A DNA stretch of 57,600 nt from Flavobacteriales bacterium (GCA_023382455.1 JAHDVX010000018.1:11982-69581), one strand, 5' to 3'. Shown: positions 26,456 through 39,015, counted from the stretch's first letter. The notes: generated by a model from the letters alone, not told the origin. A program made the numbers and translations.

Positions 26456-27132
26456 GGCGCGCGGCGCTCACGTGGTGATGCCGGCTCCACCCAGAGGTGT
26501 GCGGCGGCTTTTGCAGACAAGGTGAGGTGGATACCGTCGGCCGCGACCAGCTCCAGGCTCTGGTCGAAATCCTGCCGATCCCTCACCGTGAAGACCTTCC
26601 CGATGCCGATTCCCTTTCGCCCCAAGAGCTGCAACAGGGCGTCGCTGCCATCCTTCACGGCGGCCACGCGCACCCGCTCGCCCGTGCCCACCGCGGGCAG
26701 CGGCCTCATGTTGCGCGCCGTGATGCGCCCATGGCGGTCGGGGATGGGATCGCCATGGGGATCGAACGCCGGATCGCCGAGGTACTCGGCCAGGTGATCC
26801 GTGAGCTTCTCGCTGCGCACGTGCTCCAGTTGCTCGGCCACCTCATGCACCTCATCCCAGCCAAAGCCCAGCCGCTCCACCAGGAAGGTCTCCCACAGGC
26901 GGTGCTTGCGCACCAGCTTCAGCGCCTCGGCCCGGCCCTTCGCGGTCAGCTTCACGCCGTGATAGGGCTCCAGCTTCAGCAGGCCCTTGTCGGCCAGTTT
27001 CTTCAGCATCATGGTGACGCTGCTGGCCTTGGTCCCCATGCGTTCCGCCACATCCTTGTTGGCCGCGGAAGCGCCGCCCTCCAACAAGGCGTGCACGGCC
27101 TTCAGGTGATCCTCCTCGCTCCGGGTCAACAT
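26452..27132 (-). CDS. mntR: DtxR/MntR-family metal-dependent repressor
   Basis: A 226-residue regulator: winged helix (1-70, with TKASSVTMMLKKLADKGLL as the recognition part), a helical metal-binding and dimer domain (RKHRLWETFLVERLG; EQLEHVRSEKL), and a C-terminal SH3/FeoA-like domain from about 140. Asp8, the His in KHRLWE, and Glu/His in LEH align with metal ligands of MntR. It should repress the overlapping Nramp gene when Mn or Fe is plentiful. A perfect TACATTTG element is only five bases before the ATG, predicting a leaderless message. It is divergent from an outer-membrane protein gene across 64 bases. Confidence 0.92.
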   Translation of the reverse strand: MLTRSEEDHLKAVHALLEGGASAANKDVAERMGTKASSVTMMLKKLADKGLLKLEPYHGVKLTAKGRAEALKLVRKHRLWETFLVERLGFGWDEVHEVAEQLEHVRSEKLTDHLAEYLGDPAFDPHGDPIPDRHGRITARNMRPLPAVGTGERVRVAAVKDGSDALLQLLGRKGIGIGKVFTVRDRQDFDQSLELVAADGIHLTLSAKAAAHLWVEPASPRERRAP

Positions 27133-27137
27133 CGCGG

Positions 27138-27145
27138 CAAATGTA
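27138..27145 (-). promoter_or_regulatory. Minus-7 element TACATTTG, five bases before mntR ATG
   Basis: Exact TAnnTTTG on the minus strand. The start point of transcription would fall at or next to the ATG at 27132. Confidence 0.6.
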
Positions 27146-27153
27146 TGGATGAA

Positions 27154-27192
27154 CTTTTATTTTAGCCTCATCTAATTTTTATTTTACACTTG
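27154..27192. promoter_or_regulatory. A/T-rich divergent operator with TTAG-N6-CTAA dyad
   Basis: This A/T-rich island sits in otherwise G+C-rich DNA between the regulator and the outer-membrane protein. It has a dyad TTAG-N6-CTAA at 27162-27175, which resembles DtxR-family half sites, and two copies of TTTTATTTTA around it. TACACTTG at 27185-27192 may be the promoter element for the gene at 27197. A likely MntR site that would control both genes. Confidence 0.5.
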
Positions 27193-27196
27193 CAGC

Positions 27197-27955
27197 ATGC
27201 GCCTCGCCGTTCTCGTACTTCTCTGCTGCCCTGTCCTGGTGGCCGCCCAACCGGAAAAGCTCGCCGTGGACCGGCCGGACCAATCGGAATCAGCAACCAC
27301 CATCCCCGCAGGCAGCTTCCAAGTAGAGAGTGGCTTTGCGGTGCTGCCGGCCGGGAACGGTCCTGCCGGACTGGACCTCCCTGCCGTGACGCTACGGCTT
27401 GGCCTGGGCGACCACGTCGAGTTCCGGGCGGAAGGCGGCGCCTCGCGCACTTACGATCAGGAGCGTGGGGAGGATTGGGCCATGAACACGCCGGAGCTCG
27501 CCCTGAAGGTGGGCATGGGCGAAGGCGGCGGCACCGGCATCACCACCGCTGTGCTGGCCAAGGCCGGCATACCCGCATGGGCGGATGCCGGAACCACGGG
27601 GCTTTGGCCTTCCCTCTTGTTGGCCGCGGACCGCGACTTCGGCGAGCGCTTCGGCCTGGGCACCAACGTGGGCATGGCCTGGGAAGAGGCGGCCTCCACA
27701 GCGTTCTGCTCCCTGAGCGGGGGCTTGGACGTTTCCCCCAAACTGGGCGTCTTCGCGGAGCTGTACAGCGCCTTCCCGGAAGATGGGGAGGGCGACCACC
27801 GCTGGGATTGCGGGGCCTTCTGGGCCGTGGGCGACCGCATGCTCATGGACGCCAGCTTCGGCAGCGGCTTCCAAGGGCAGGGTTGGTTCGTGGGGGCGGG
27901 CTTCTCCTTCCGGGTGGGCCTGTGGAACACAAGCCCGCCTACTTCAGGGCCCTGA
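27197..27955 (+). CDS. Predicted outer-membrane barrel, transporter-like
   Basis: A 252-residue protein with a signal peptide (MRLAVLVLLCCPVLVAAQ) and short amphipathic beta strands. RPDQSESATTIPAGSFQVESGF and LRLGLGDHVEFRAEGG are the pattern of the MetA-pathway-of-phenol-degradation outer-membrane family (PF13557-like). Its position divergent from mntR, across a likely operator, suggests that it helps metal or siderophore-type passage across the outer membrane, which is inference. Transcription continues towards the multicopper oxidase 104 bases later. Confidence 0.75.
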   Translation: MRLAVLVLLCCPVLVAAQPEKLAVDRPDQSESATTIPAGSFQVESGFAVLPAGNGPAGLDLPAVTLRLGLGDHVEFRAEGGASRTYDQERGEDWAMNTPELALKVGMGEGGGTGITTAVLAKAGIPAWADAGTTGLWPSLLLAADRDFGERFGLGTNVGMAWEEAASTAFCSLSGGLDVSPKLGVFAELYSAFPEDGEGDHRWDCGAFWAVGDRMLMDASFGSGFQGQGWFVGAGFSFRVGLWNTSPPTSGP

Positions 27956-28059
27956 GCATCCGACAGGAGGCCCTTGTACTTTTCCGGCCACATATATGAT
28001 GCAAGTCATAGTCTGGTCGGGGCGCGCAGGGGAGTTTCGCTTCGGCAAACCCCACGCCC

Positions 28060-29712
28060 ATGAAGAAGGCTTTACCCCTGCTCTCCTTGCTGGTTTCCAC
28101 GCCTCTCTTTGGCCAGAACCCATTGGCCATCCCTCCCTTGGTCACGGCCGATACCTTCCACCTCCATGTGGCACCGTCGACCGCGGAATTCTATCCGGGG
28201 GTGGTCACCAACACGTACGGCATCAATGCGCCTTACCTTGGTGCCACGCTGGAACTCCAGTACGGCGACACGGCGCGCTTCCGCGTGTACAACGACCTGA
28301 CGGAGATCACCACCATGCACTGGAACGGCATGGAAGTGCCGCCGGTGTACGATGGCAGCCCCCCGCGCGAGGTGATGCCCGGCACATCCTGGGATGTGAA
28401 GTTCAAGGTGATCGACAAGGCGAGCGTGTACCTGTACCACCCGCACACCATGGACCTGATCGGGCCGCAGGTGGGCAAGGGTGCGGCCGGGCTCATCATC
28501 GTGCGCGACCCCGAGGAAGCGGCCCTGCCCCTGCCGCGCCAATACGGCATCGATGATTTCCCCGTGGCCGTGCAGGACAAACGCTTCACTCCCGCCGGGC
28601 AGTTCCTGTTCGCGCCCTTGGGCGACAGCATCCTGGTGAACGGGACCGTGGACCCCTTCCTGGAGTGCCCGGCACAGGTGGTGCGCATTCGCCTGCTCAA
28701 CGCCTCCACCGCCCGCTACTACAACTTCGGCTTCGCGGACAGCACCGTCTTCCACGTGATCGCCGGTGAGAACGGCCTGCTCGATGCACCCGCGCCCATG
28801 ACCCGCCTGATGCTCGCCAGCGGCGAGCGCGTGGAACTGCTCCTGGACCTGGGCGGCATGGAAGGCGATAGCCTGCAGCTGATGAGCTTCGGCACCGAAC
28901 TGCCCCTCACCGTGCCGGGAAGCGGCAACCTCCTGTTCGAGCACAGCGAACTCAACGGCATCGACTTTCCGATCCTGAAGATCCGCGTGACCGCGCCCGC
29001 CGCCAACCCGATCACCTCCATCCCGGCCAATTTGGTCGACCTGCAGCCCTACCCCGCGAGTTCCGCCAACCGCACCCGCACCAAGGTGATCGCCGGCAAC
29101 GGCATGGTGGGGCACATGGGCATGTTCACCATCAACGGGGAGGACTGGGACATGGATGTGATCAATGACACCGTCCTGCTGGGCAGCACCGAGATCTGGG
29201 AGTACATCAACACCTCCAACATGGCGCACCCCATGACCATGCACGGCGGGGTCTTCTACATCCTGGATCGCAACGGCGAGCCGCCGGCCCCCTGGGAGAC
29301 CGCCCCGAAGTCCGTGGTCAACGTGGATGTCGGCGACACCGTGCGGGTGATCATGCGCTTCGCCAACTACACCACGGACGGCTGGCCGCTAATGTACCAT
29401 TGCCACAACCTGGCCCACATCGACCGCATGATGTGGCAGTTCATCGTGGTGGACCCCACCACGTCCGTGGCCGCCGAAATCCCGGACGTGGTCAAGGTCT
29501 TCCCCGTTCCGGGCGAGCAGGTGAACTGGCAAACGCCGTCGCCGATAACGGCCATCCGCGTGCTGGACATGGGCGGAAGGGAGGTGCTGCAGCTGCCCGG
29601 GGCCGGGCGCACCACGGGTTCGATGGACCTCTCCTCCCTGGCGCCCGGCAGCTACATCGTGCACTTCACCGGGCTGGGGCGCCACGCCCGGGCCATGGTG
29701 CTGCGGCCTTGA
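28060..29712 (+). CDS. Multicopper oxidase with altered trinuclear site and T9SS-like tail
   Basis: A 550-residue three-cupredoxin protein with signal peptide and a C-terminal sorting-type domain (about 470-550). Copper motifs: HWNG at 87-90 instead of HWHG; HPH at 127-129; HPMTMHG at 390-396 instead of HPxHxHG; HCHNLAHIDRMM at 447-458. The type 1 site is complete (His390, Cys448, His453, Met458), but one type 3 and one type 2 ligand position are Asn89 and Thr393. It may oxidise a metal ion or organic substrate with reduced or changed oxygen chemistry, or act as an electron-transfer protein. Relatives: CueO/CotA/bilirubin oxidase. Confidence 0.88.
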   Translation: MKKALPLLSLLVSTPLFGQNPLAIPPLVTADTFHLHVAPSTAEFYPGVVTNTYGINAPYLGATLELQYGDTARFRVYNDLTEITTMHWNGMEVPPVYDGSPPREVMPGTSWDVKFKVIDKASVYLYHPHTMDLIGPQVGKGAAGLIIVRDPEEAALPLPRQYGIDDFPVAVQDKRFTPAGQFLFAPLGDSILVNGTVDPFLECPAQVVRIRLLNASTARYYNFGFADSTVFHVIAGENGLLDAPAPMTRLMLASGERVELLLDLGGMEGDSLQLMSFGTELPLTVPGSGNLLFEHSELNGIDFPILKIRVTAPAANPITSIPANLVDLQPYPASSANRTRTKVIAGNGMVGHMGMFTINGEDWDMDVINDTVLLGSTEIWEYINTSNMAHPMTMHGGVFYILDRNGEPPAPWETAPKSVVNVDVGDTVRVIMRFANYTTDGWPLMYHCHNLAHIDRMMWQFIVVDPTTSVAAEIPDVVKVFPVPGEQVNWQTPSPITAIRVLDMGGREVLQLPGAGRTTGSMDLSSLAPGSYIVHFTGLGRHARAMVLRP

Positions 29713-29726
29713 CCACACCAAGCCGC

Positions 29727-30956
29727 TCAATGCGGCGACACCAGCCCGGCCCGGCCCGCACCCGTGCCGGTGCGCAGCTTCACCAGGGCGATGGCGGCCA
29801 GCAGGCCGAACACCGGCATCCACCGGCCCCCGAGGTCGTACAGGCCGCCTGCCAGGAACGGGCCTGTGGCGGCCACCAGGTAGCCGACGGACTGCACCAT
29901 GCCCGAGAGTTCCGTGGCAGTGGCGGCATCCGCCGCGCGCGCCCCGATCAGGAACAGTGAAAGGCTGAAAGCCCCGCCCAGCGTAAGGCCGAGCAGGAAG
30001 ACCCAGGGCGCCACCGGCCCGAAGGCAGGAAAGGTGAGACCGGCCAAGGCCAACAGCTCCAGGGCCACCACCACGCGCACGATGATGCGCTGGTCCGGGA
30101 TCCGGCCCGCCCACAAGGGGATCAGCAGGGAGCCCACCGCGCCGGTGATCTGTGAGAGGGAAAGCATCCAGCCGGCATACGCCGCCGATGCCCCGCGTGC
30201 CTGCACCATGTCCGGCAACCACGCCAGGAACACATAGAAGGTGACCGATTGAAGACCCATGTACAGCGCCACGTTCCAGGCCAGCCGCGAGCGCCCCAGA
30301 TGGCGCATGACCTCCCCGAAGTCCCGGCCTTCACCACGACCCCGAAGCCGCGCCAGTTGGGGCAACCAGAGCACCAGCGCCACCAAGGCCAACAGGGCCC
30401 AAGTGGCCAGGGAGCCGCGCCAGCCCAGCGCCGTGGCGGCCAACGGCACGCTGATGCCCGCCGCCACCGATGCCCCCACGCTCATCATGCTGCTGTACAG
30501 GCTGGTCATCAATCCGTAGCGTCGGGGGAACTGTGCCTTCACCAGGCTCGGCATCAGCACGTTGGCCAAGGCGATGCCGATGCCCAGCACCAGTGTGCCG
30601 CCCATCAAGGCCCATGGACCCGGGGCCGAGCGCATGCCGATGCCCGCCGCCAGCAAGGCCATGGCGCCGGCCATGGTGGCCGCCATGCCATAGCGCCGCG
30701 TGAACAGCGGCGTGGCCATGGAGACCGTGCCGAACGCGATCAACGGCAACGTGGTCAGCAGGCCCACCACGGAACTGGACAGGCCCATCGCCTCGCGGAT
30801 CATGCCCGCCACCGGGCCCACGGCCGCCATCGATGGCCGAAGGTTCAATGCGATCACCAGGACACCGGCCACCAGCAACGCCTTGCCTCCGCCCGCGGAA
30901 AGACCGCTGCCTTCCCCGCCAGTCAACGCCCCCTGCTGCTTGCGTATCCCTGCCAT
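29727..30956 (-). CDS. MFS transporter, CynX/NimT-like
   Basis: A 409-residue, twelve-segment transporter of the major facilitator superfamily. Early helices read ALNLRPSMAAVGPVAGMI and GLSSSVVGLLTTLPLIAFG, as in the cyanate/nitroimidazole (CynX/NimT) branch. RRYGLMTSLYSSMMSVGASVAAG marks the middle. Substrate unknown. The ATG at 30956 is chosen; the frame extends to 31085 but overlaps the trxB promoter region. It converges on the multicopper oxidase with a 14-base gap. Confidence 0.85.
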   Translation of the reverse strand: MAGIRKQQGALTGGEGSGLSAGGGKALLVAGVLVIALNLRPSMAAVGPVAGMIREAMGLSSSVVGLLTTLPLIAFGTVSMATPLFTRRYGMAATMAGAMALLAAGIGMRSAPGPWALMGGTLVLGIGIALANVLMPSLVKAQFPRRYGLMTSLYSSMMSVGASVAAGISVPLAATALGWRGSLATWALLALVALVLWLPQLARLRGRGEGRDFGEVMRHLGRSRLAWNVALYMGLQSVTFYVFLAWLPDMVQARGASAAYAGWMLSLSQITGAVGSLLIPLWAGRIPDQRIIVRVVVALELLALAGLTFPAFGPVAPWVFLLGLTLGGAFSLSLFLIGARAADAATATELSGMVQSVGYLVAATGPFLAGGLYDLGGRWMPVFGLLAAIALVKLRTGTGAGRAGLVSPH

Positions 30957-31052
30957 GGCCGGCGAATGTACTCGGCCATCACCGGCGCTACGTGGACATT
31001 GAGCGTCCTGATCCTGGATCCCTCCGTGATGATCGTCACCCGGGTGCCGGGT

Positions 31053-31060
31053 TAACTTCG
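31053..31060 (+). promoter_or_regulatory. Minus-7-like element TAACTTCG for trxB
   Basis: One mismatch to TAnnTTTG, 12 bases before the trxB ATG at 31073. Confidence 0.45.
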
Positions 31061-31072
31061 CGCCGCGAAACC

Positions 31073-32023
31073 ATGAGCCAAACACCCGAACTCCTCAAGT
31101 GCCTGATCATCGGATCCGGGCCCGCCGCCTATTCCGCAGCCATCTACGCCGCACGCGCCGACCTGAAGCCCGTGATCATCGAGGGACCCGTTCCGGGCGG
31201 GCAGCTCACCCAGACCACCGAGGTGGACAACTACCCCGGCTATCCCGAAGGCCGCACCGGGCCCGACATGATGGAGGACCTGAAGAAGCAGGCACAGCGT
31301 TTCCATACGGAGATCCGCAGCGGCTGGGTAACGAAGGTGGATTTCACCGGGCCCGTGCACAAAGTGTGGGTGGACGACAAGGTCGAGATCCACGCCCGCA
31401 CCGTGATCATCGCCACGGGCGCGAGCGCCAAATGGCTGGGCCTGCCCAATGAAGCACGCCTGCGCGACATCGGCGGCGGCGTTACCGCCTGCGCCGTGTG
31501 CGACGGCTTCTTCTACAAGGGCCAGACCGTGGCCCTGGTGGGCGCCGGCGACACCGCATGCGAGGAGGCCACCTACCTGGCCAAGCTCTGCCCCAAGGTA
31601 TACATGCTGGTGCGCCGCGACGAGTTCCGCGCCAGCAAGGCCATGGTACACCGCGTGGAGAACACCCCGCAGATCGAGGTGCTCTTCAACACCGAGGTGA
31701 AGGACGTGCTGGGCGAACATGCCGTGGAGGGCATCATCGCCGTGAACAACAAGACCGGCGCCGAACGCAAGCTGGACGTCACCGGCCTGTTCGTGGCCAT
31801 CGGCCACAAGCCCGCCACCGACCTCTTCAAGGGCTGGCTGGACATGGACGCCAACGGGTACCTGAAGCATGACCCGGACCGCACCAGCACCAAGATCCCC
31901 GGTGTTTTCGTGGCCGGCGATGCCGCGGACCATGTGTACCGCCAGGCCGTGACCAGCGCGGGCACCGGCTGCATGGCCGCCTTGGATGCCGAGCGTTGGC
32001 TGGCTGCACAGGGGCTGCATTGA
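31073..32023 (+). CDS. trxB: Thioredoxin-disulfide reductase
   Basis: A 316-residue flavoenzyme that moves electrons from NADPH to thioredoxin. FAD motif IIGSGPAAYSAAIYAAR (12-28), redox pair C140-A-V-C143, NADPH-site motif GAGDTACEEATYLAK near 155, and the second FAD motif GVFVAGDAAD near the end. All essential features are present and the length is normal. The frame is open upstream to 30833 but the family start is MSQTPELLKC. The window has no other cytoplasmic thioredoxin gene. Confidence 0.97.
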   Translation: MSQTPELLKCLIIGSGPAAYSAAIYAARADLKPVIIEGPVPGGQLTQTTEVDNYPGYPEGRTGPDMMEDLKKQAQRFHTEIRSGWVTKVDFTGPVHKVWVDDKVEIHARTVIIATGASAKWLGLPNEARLRDIGGGVTACAVCDGFFYKGQTVALVGAGDTACEEATYLAKLCPKVYMLVRRDEFRASKAMVHRVENTPQIEVLFNTEVKDVLGEHAVEGIIAVNNKTGAERKLDVTGLFVAIGHKPATDLFKGWLDMDANGYLKHDPDRTSTKIPGVFVAGDAADHVYRQAVTSAGTGCMAALDAERWLAAQGLH

Positions 32024-32187
32024 GGGGGAGTTGTTTGGGTGTCGGCTGGTCGTTGTTCGTTGGCCGCGACAAGGCTTCAGCTCCATGCTCCACCATAGCG
32101 GCTTCGTGACAGCCAAGGCTGTGCCACGGTTCGAACTTTCGCACCTTCCGATTTCAGCTTTCACCTTTCAACCGTAGTCCCCCGCGG

Positions 32188-32195
32188 TAACTTTG
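32188..32195 (+). promoter_or_regulatory. Minus-7 element TAACTTTG, five bases before ATG
   Basis: Exact TAnnTTTG, followed by five C bases and the ATG at 32201. It predicts a leaderless or near-leaderless message. The 164 bases before it hold no recognisable gene. Confidence 0.6.
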
Positions 32196-32200
32196 CCCCC

Positions 32201-33697
32201 ATGAAATCACTTGCACGCTCGTTGTTCCTGGTGCCCTTGGGGTTCTTACTGAACGTTGGCGCACAGGCCCAATACACCACGCCCAACACCGGCCAGACCT
32301 ACAGCCTCGACGACCTGGTGACCCTCTCCGGCGGCGTGTTCACCGCCACCTCCGGCACCAGCTATTTGCAGAACGCTGATCTCACGCTGGCGGCGAACGA
32401 CACGCTGCTGATCGACCAGGATGTGACCTGGGCCGTGGCTTCCGCGGCTTCCATCAGCATCGCCGGGACCTTCATCGCCACACCGCCGGTGCAGGCGGTG
32501 CTCACCGCCGAGAACGAGGCGCTGCACCACCAAGGCATCCGGTTTGAGCAGGGATCGCATGTGGACCTGCAACGCGTCGCCATCACGCACGGTGGCGGCA
32601 TCAAATGCCTGACGGCCGACCTCGTGCTGGACCACTGCACCATTTCCGACCAGGAATCCAACGCCACCACCGGGGCCGCGCTGGAGCTGCCGAGCGGCAA
32701 GGTGTTCATCAGCCATGTGACGTTCGAGGGGAATGAGCAAGCGGCCATCTCCTCCGCCGCCAATGGCCAAGCCGCCCCGCAGATCACGGACTGCACGTTC
32801 CTCTACAACGGCACGGCCAACTCGAACCGCCCGCAGATCAACCTGGGGCCCTCCGGCACGGACACCACGCTGATCCGCAACAACACCGTGATCGGCGACC
32901 CGGCACATACCATGGTCGGCGGCATCGCCTTCTCCTCGCTGCTGGGCGGGGAGGGCCATGTGGTGATCGACGGCAACCTGGTGCAGGACAACCGCTACGG
33001 CGTCACCATCACCGGCAACAACATCACCGCGTTGATCACGAACAACTTCCTCACGGACAACAACACCCAGGGCGACCCCATGCTGGGCGGCAGCGGCATC
33101 AACCTGTACGGCGGCAACACCAACGTCACCATGGCATACGGCAACCGCATTTCCGGGAACCTTTGGGGCGTGACCCTGCAGAGCGCGGCCATCGCCAACT
33201 TCGGCGATACGGCCATCGCCACCCTCAACCCCGGCGGCAACTCCTTCGCCAACAACGGCAATGGCGGCGTGACCTACGCGCTGTACAACAACACGCCCAA
33301 CCCCTTGCCGGCCATGAACAATTGCTGGGATTTCGAGCAGCCCATGACCGACCCGGATTCCATTGCCGCCGTGATCTTCGATGCGGCCGATGATGCCTCG
33401 CTCGGGGAGGTCTTCTACCTGCCTTTCTCCACGTGCGACATCCCCACCGGGGTGGCTGCACAGCAAGCGGCAGATGTCCTGACGGCCTACCCGAACCCTG
33501 CGCACGGCGTGATCCATGTGACCAGCATGCAAGCCGTGGAGCGGTATGCGCTCTTCAACATGCGCGGTCAACTCGTGCAATTCGGGCATTGGCCCAAGGA
33601 TGGCCGGATCTCCATCGGCTCCTTGCGTACCGGCCTGTATCTGCTGAAGGCATCCGGGAAAACGGCGGAGTACAGCACGCGGATCGTGGTGGAGTAA
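32201..33697 (+). CDS. Secreted right-handed beta-helix protein with T9SS sorting domain
   Basis: A 498-residue protein: signal peptide (to about residue 25), a long run of short beta coils rich in Asn and Gly (IRNNTVIGDPAHTM; NLVQDNRYGVTITGNN; NRISGNLWGVTLQ) typical of a parallel beta-helix of the pectate-lyase or polymer-binding type, and a Por sorting domain from about 415 (LTAYPNPAHGVIHVTS). No catalytic triad is identified. It probably binds or cuts a polysaccharide at the surface. Confidence 0.83.
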   Translation: MKSLARSLFLVPLGFLLNVGAQAQYTTPNTGQTYSLDDLVTLSGGVFTATSGTSYLQNADLTLAANDTLLIDQDVTWAVASAASISIAGTFIATPPVQAVLTAENEALHHQGIRFEQGSHVDLQRVAITHGGGIKCLTADLVLDHCTISDQESNATTGAALELPSGKVFISHVTFEGNEQAAISSAANGQAAPQITDCTFLYNGTANSNRPQINLGPSGTDTTLIRNNTVIGDPAHTMVGGIAFSSLLGGEGHVVIDGNLVQDNRYGVTITGNNITALITNNFLTDNNTQGDPMLGGSGINLYGGNTNVTMAYGNRISGNLWGVTLQSAAIANFGDTAIATLNPGGNSFANNGNGGVTYALYNNTPNPLPAMNNCWDFEQPMTDPDSIAAVIFDAADDASLGEVFYLPFSTCDIPTGVAAQQAADVLTAYPNPAHGVIHVTSMQAVERYALFNMRGQLVQFGHWPKDGRISIGSLRTGLYLLKASGKTAEYSTRIVVE

Positions 33698-33790
33698 GCG
33701 ACCAGCCCCTCCGATCGTCCTTGGTGGCCGGGCAGGGCAGCCCATCGCTGGTGCTGCATGCCACGTTGCGCCCGTATTCCCGCGCGATAG

Positions 33791-37028
<3,238 letters not shown>

Positions 37029-37072
37029 TGACGGTTGTTGCACCCGTCGATCAATGCACTGCCCGCGGCGTG

Positions 37073-38245
37073 TCAGACCAGCTTGTGCTTCTCGTATACA
37101 CGGCGTGATACGGCCCAATAGATCCCCAGCGCCAGCAACGCGAGCATGCCGGTGAACAGGAACATGTTGGCGAAGTCCACCTGCTCCACCAGCCAGGCCC
37201 CCGCCAGCATGCCGATGCTGATGCCCAGGTCGAAGCCTGTGAGGTAGGTGGAGTTCGCGGTGCCTCGCTGCGCCGCCGGCGCCATGTCCACATAGATGGA
37301 TTGAAGGGCCGGGAAGAGGGAGCCGTAGCCCAGCCCGATCAGCAGGGAGGAGAGCAGGAAGGGCACCAACCCGTGCAGCAGCGCGAAGCCCGCGAAGCCC
37401 AGCGCGATCGCCACCATCGAAACGGCCATTACCGCGTGCAGCCAGCCCCGGTCCACCAGCTTGCCCGAAACCACCCGCGAAAGCACGATGCCACCGGCCA
37501 GGTACAGGAAGAACACACCCGGGTTGCTGATGCCCAGCTTCATGGCGTACAGCACGGAGAACGCCACCAGCGTGCCCCACCCGAAGGCCAGGAAGAGCTG
37601 GTTGAACAGGATGGGCAGGGCCTTCACCAGGATGAAACGGTCCAGCGAGACCGGGCCGCGGGCCACCACCAGGGGCCGCTTGGGCAACCGGATCATGGCC
37701 GCCGCCGCAATGGAAAGCACGCCCATGGCCAACGCGGCCGTCACCAGCGCCGGAAAGCCCCTGCCGTGGTAGATCTTCACCCCGATATAGGGAGCCAGTG
37801 CCATGGCCACGTTCATGTTCACCCCGAAATAGCCGATGCCCTCCGTGCGCCGTGCCGAGGGGATCACATCAATGGCCACCGTGTTGGCGGAAACCGTGGC
37901 CAGCCCCCAGAACAGGCCATGCACGAACCGCAGGGCGATGAAGAACACCACGGTGAAGGCGAAATAGTAACCGGTGAACGCCAGCACGAACATCAACGTA
38001 CTGAGCAGCAGCATCGGCTTGCGCGGCCACCGGTCCACCATGTAGCCGCTGAAGGGGCGGACCAGCAGCAGCGCGAACACGTAGGAGGAGAGCACCACGC
38101 CGATGCGCGTGGTCTCCACGTGCAGCTCCTCCTGCAGGAAGATCGGGATGGTGGGCACCAGCAGGCTGAAGGAGCACGCCACCAGGAAATAGCTGAGGCT
38201 GGCGAGGATGAAATTGCGGCTCCACAGCCGCTCCCGGGTTGCCAT
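37073..38245 (-). CDS. MFS transporter
   Basis: A 390-residue twelve-segment transporter. The first helix pair is FILASLSYFLVACSFSLLVPTIPIFL, the loop 2-3 motif is GYMVDRWPRKPML (RxxRKP type), and FLYLAGGIVLSRVVSGKLVDRG marks the second half. The pattern suggests a drug or small-molecule exporter of the YhhS/arabinose-efflux type, but the substrate cannot be read from the sequence. It converges on the beta-galactosidase gene with 44 bases between stops. Confidence 0.87.
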   Translation of the reverse strand: MATRERLWSRNFILASLSYFLVACSFSLLVPTIPIFLQEELHVETTRIGVVLSSYVFALLLVRPFSGYMVDRWPRKPMLLLSTLMFVLAFTGYYFAFTVVFFIALRFVHGLFWGLATVSANTVAIDVIPSARRTEGIGYFGVNMNVAMALAPYIGVKIYHGRGFPALVTAALAMGVLSIAAAAMIRLPKRPLVVARGPVSLDRFILVKALPILFNQLFLAFGWGTLVAFSVLYAMKLGISNPGVFFLYLAGGIVLSRVVSGKLVDRGWLHAVMAVSMVAIALGFAGFALLHGLVPFLLSSLLIGLGYGSLFPALQSIYVDMAPAAQRGTANSTYLTGFDLGISIGMLAGAWLVEQVDFANMFLFTGMLALLALGIYWAVSRRVYEKHKLV

Positions 38246-38364
38246 GCGTCAAGGCCGCGGTCCGCCGGCGGCCATGCAAAGGAACATCAACCATGGCCGC
38301 AATGGCCGGGACCCATGCGCGAAGTGAACGGAACTGCATGCGTAGGTCCGGCCAACGCGGGGTG

Positions 38365-39015
38365 CTAAGGAAACTGCGGGCCGGAAGCCACGGCCGGTGC
38401 CGGCACGAAGTCCTCCCGCGTGGTGAAATACTCCACGACCAGGACCAAGGACATGGAACACAACGCCGATACCTTCTGCATGATGGCCAGCAAGCCCCAA
38501 TTGCCCCAGCCGTAGAGGAACAAGGTGAAGTAGAAGACCAGCATGCATGCGACACACAGGACCTTCAGCCCATGCCGTTTGGACTTCAGGACGAAGACGG
38601 TGATGTAGAACAATCCCAAGAGCCCGAGGGTGCTGGAGACGGTGACCATGGGGTCGTGCAGCGGGGTGGCGATGAGGAAGTTGAAGGCGATGTTGGCCGC
38701 ACCGATGATGCGCAGCACAAGAGCCGCGTGGCGCGAGGGCATCTTATTGGCCGCGCGAAGGAAAAAGATCCCCTCGGCCAGGGAATGGAAGGCCATGCCG
38801 ATCACAGCCCAAGGCCTCCCCGGGTTCTCGGCCCCGTTGAGCGCCTTCGGCAGGAAGAGGTTGCTGAAGAAGTTCCGCGTCCAGTCGAACCCCACCGAAT
38901 GCGGATCGGCCAGTGAACCGCCCGGGTAGAGGCGGATGGCCACCCCGACAAGCACCATGGAAACGGCCATGCACAGCAGCACGGAATGGTCCTTGAGCCA
39001 TTGCGGAAGTTTCAT
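38365..39015 (-). CDS. Six-helix membrane protein, DUF998-like
   Basis: A 216-residue protein with six predicted membrane segments (VLLCMAVSMVLVGVAIRL; WAVIGMAFHSLAEGIFFL; AALVLRIIGAANIAFNFLIA; SSTLGLLGLFYITVFVL; LKVLCVACMLVFYFTLFL; VSALCSMSLVLVVEYF). The layout and the DWTRNFFSNLFL loop are reminiscent of DUF998 integral membrane proteins. Function unknown. The ATG at 39015 is chosen because it starts directly before the first segment. Confidence 0.68.
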   Translation of the reverse strand: MKLPQWLKDHSVLLCMAVSMVLVGVAIRLYPGGSLADPHSVGFDWTRNFFSNLFLPKALNGAENPGRPWAVIGMAFHSLAEGIFFLRAANKMPSRHAALVLRIIGAANIAFNFLIATPLHDPMVTVSSTLGLLGLFYITVFVLKSKRHGLKVLCVACMLVFYFTLFLYGWGNWGLLAIMQKVSALCSMSLVLVVEYFTTREDFVPAPAVASGPQFP

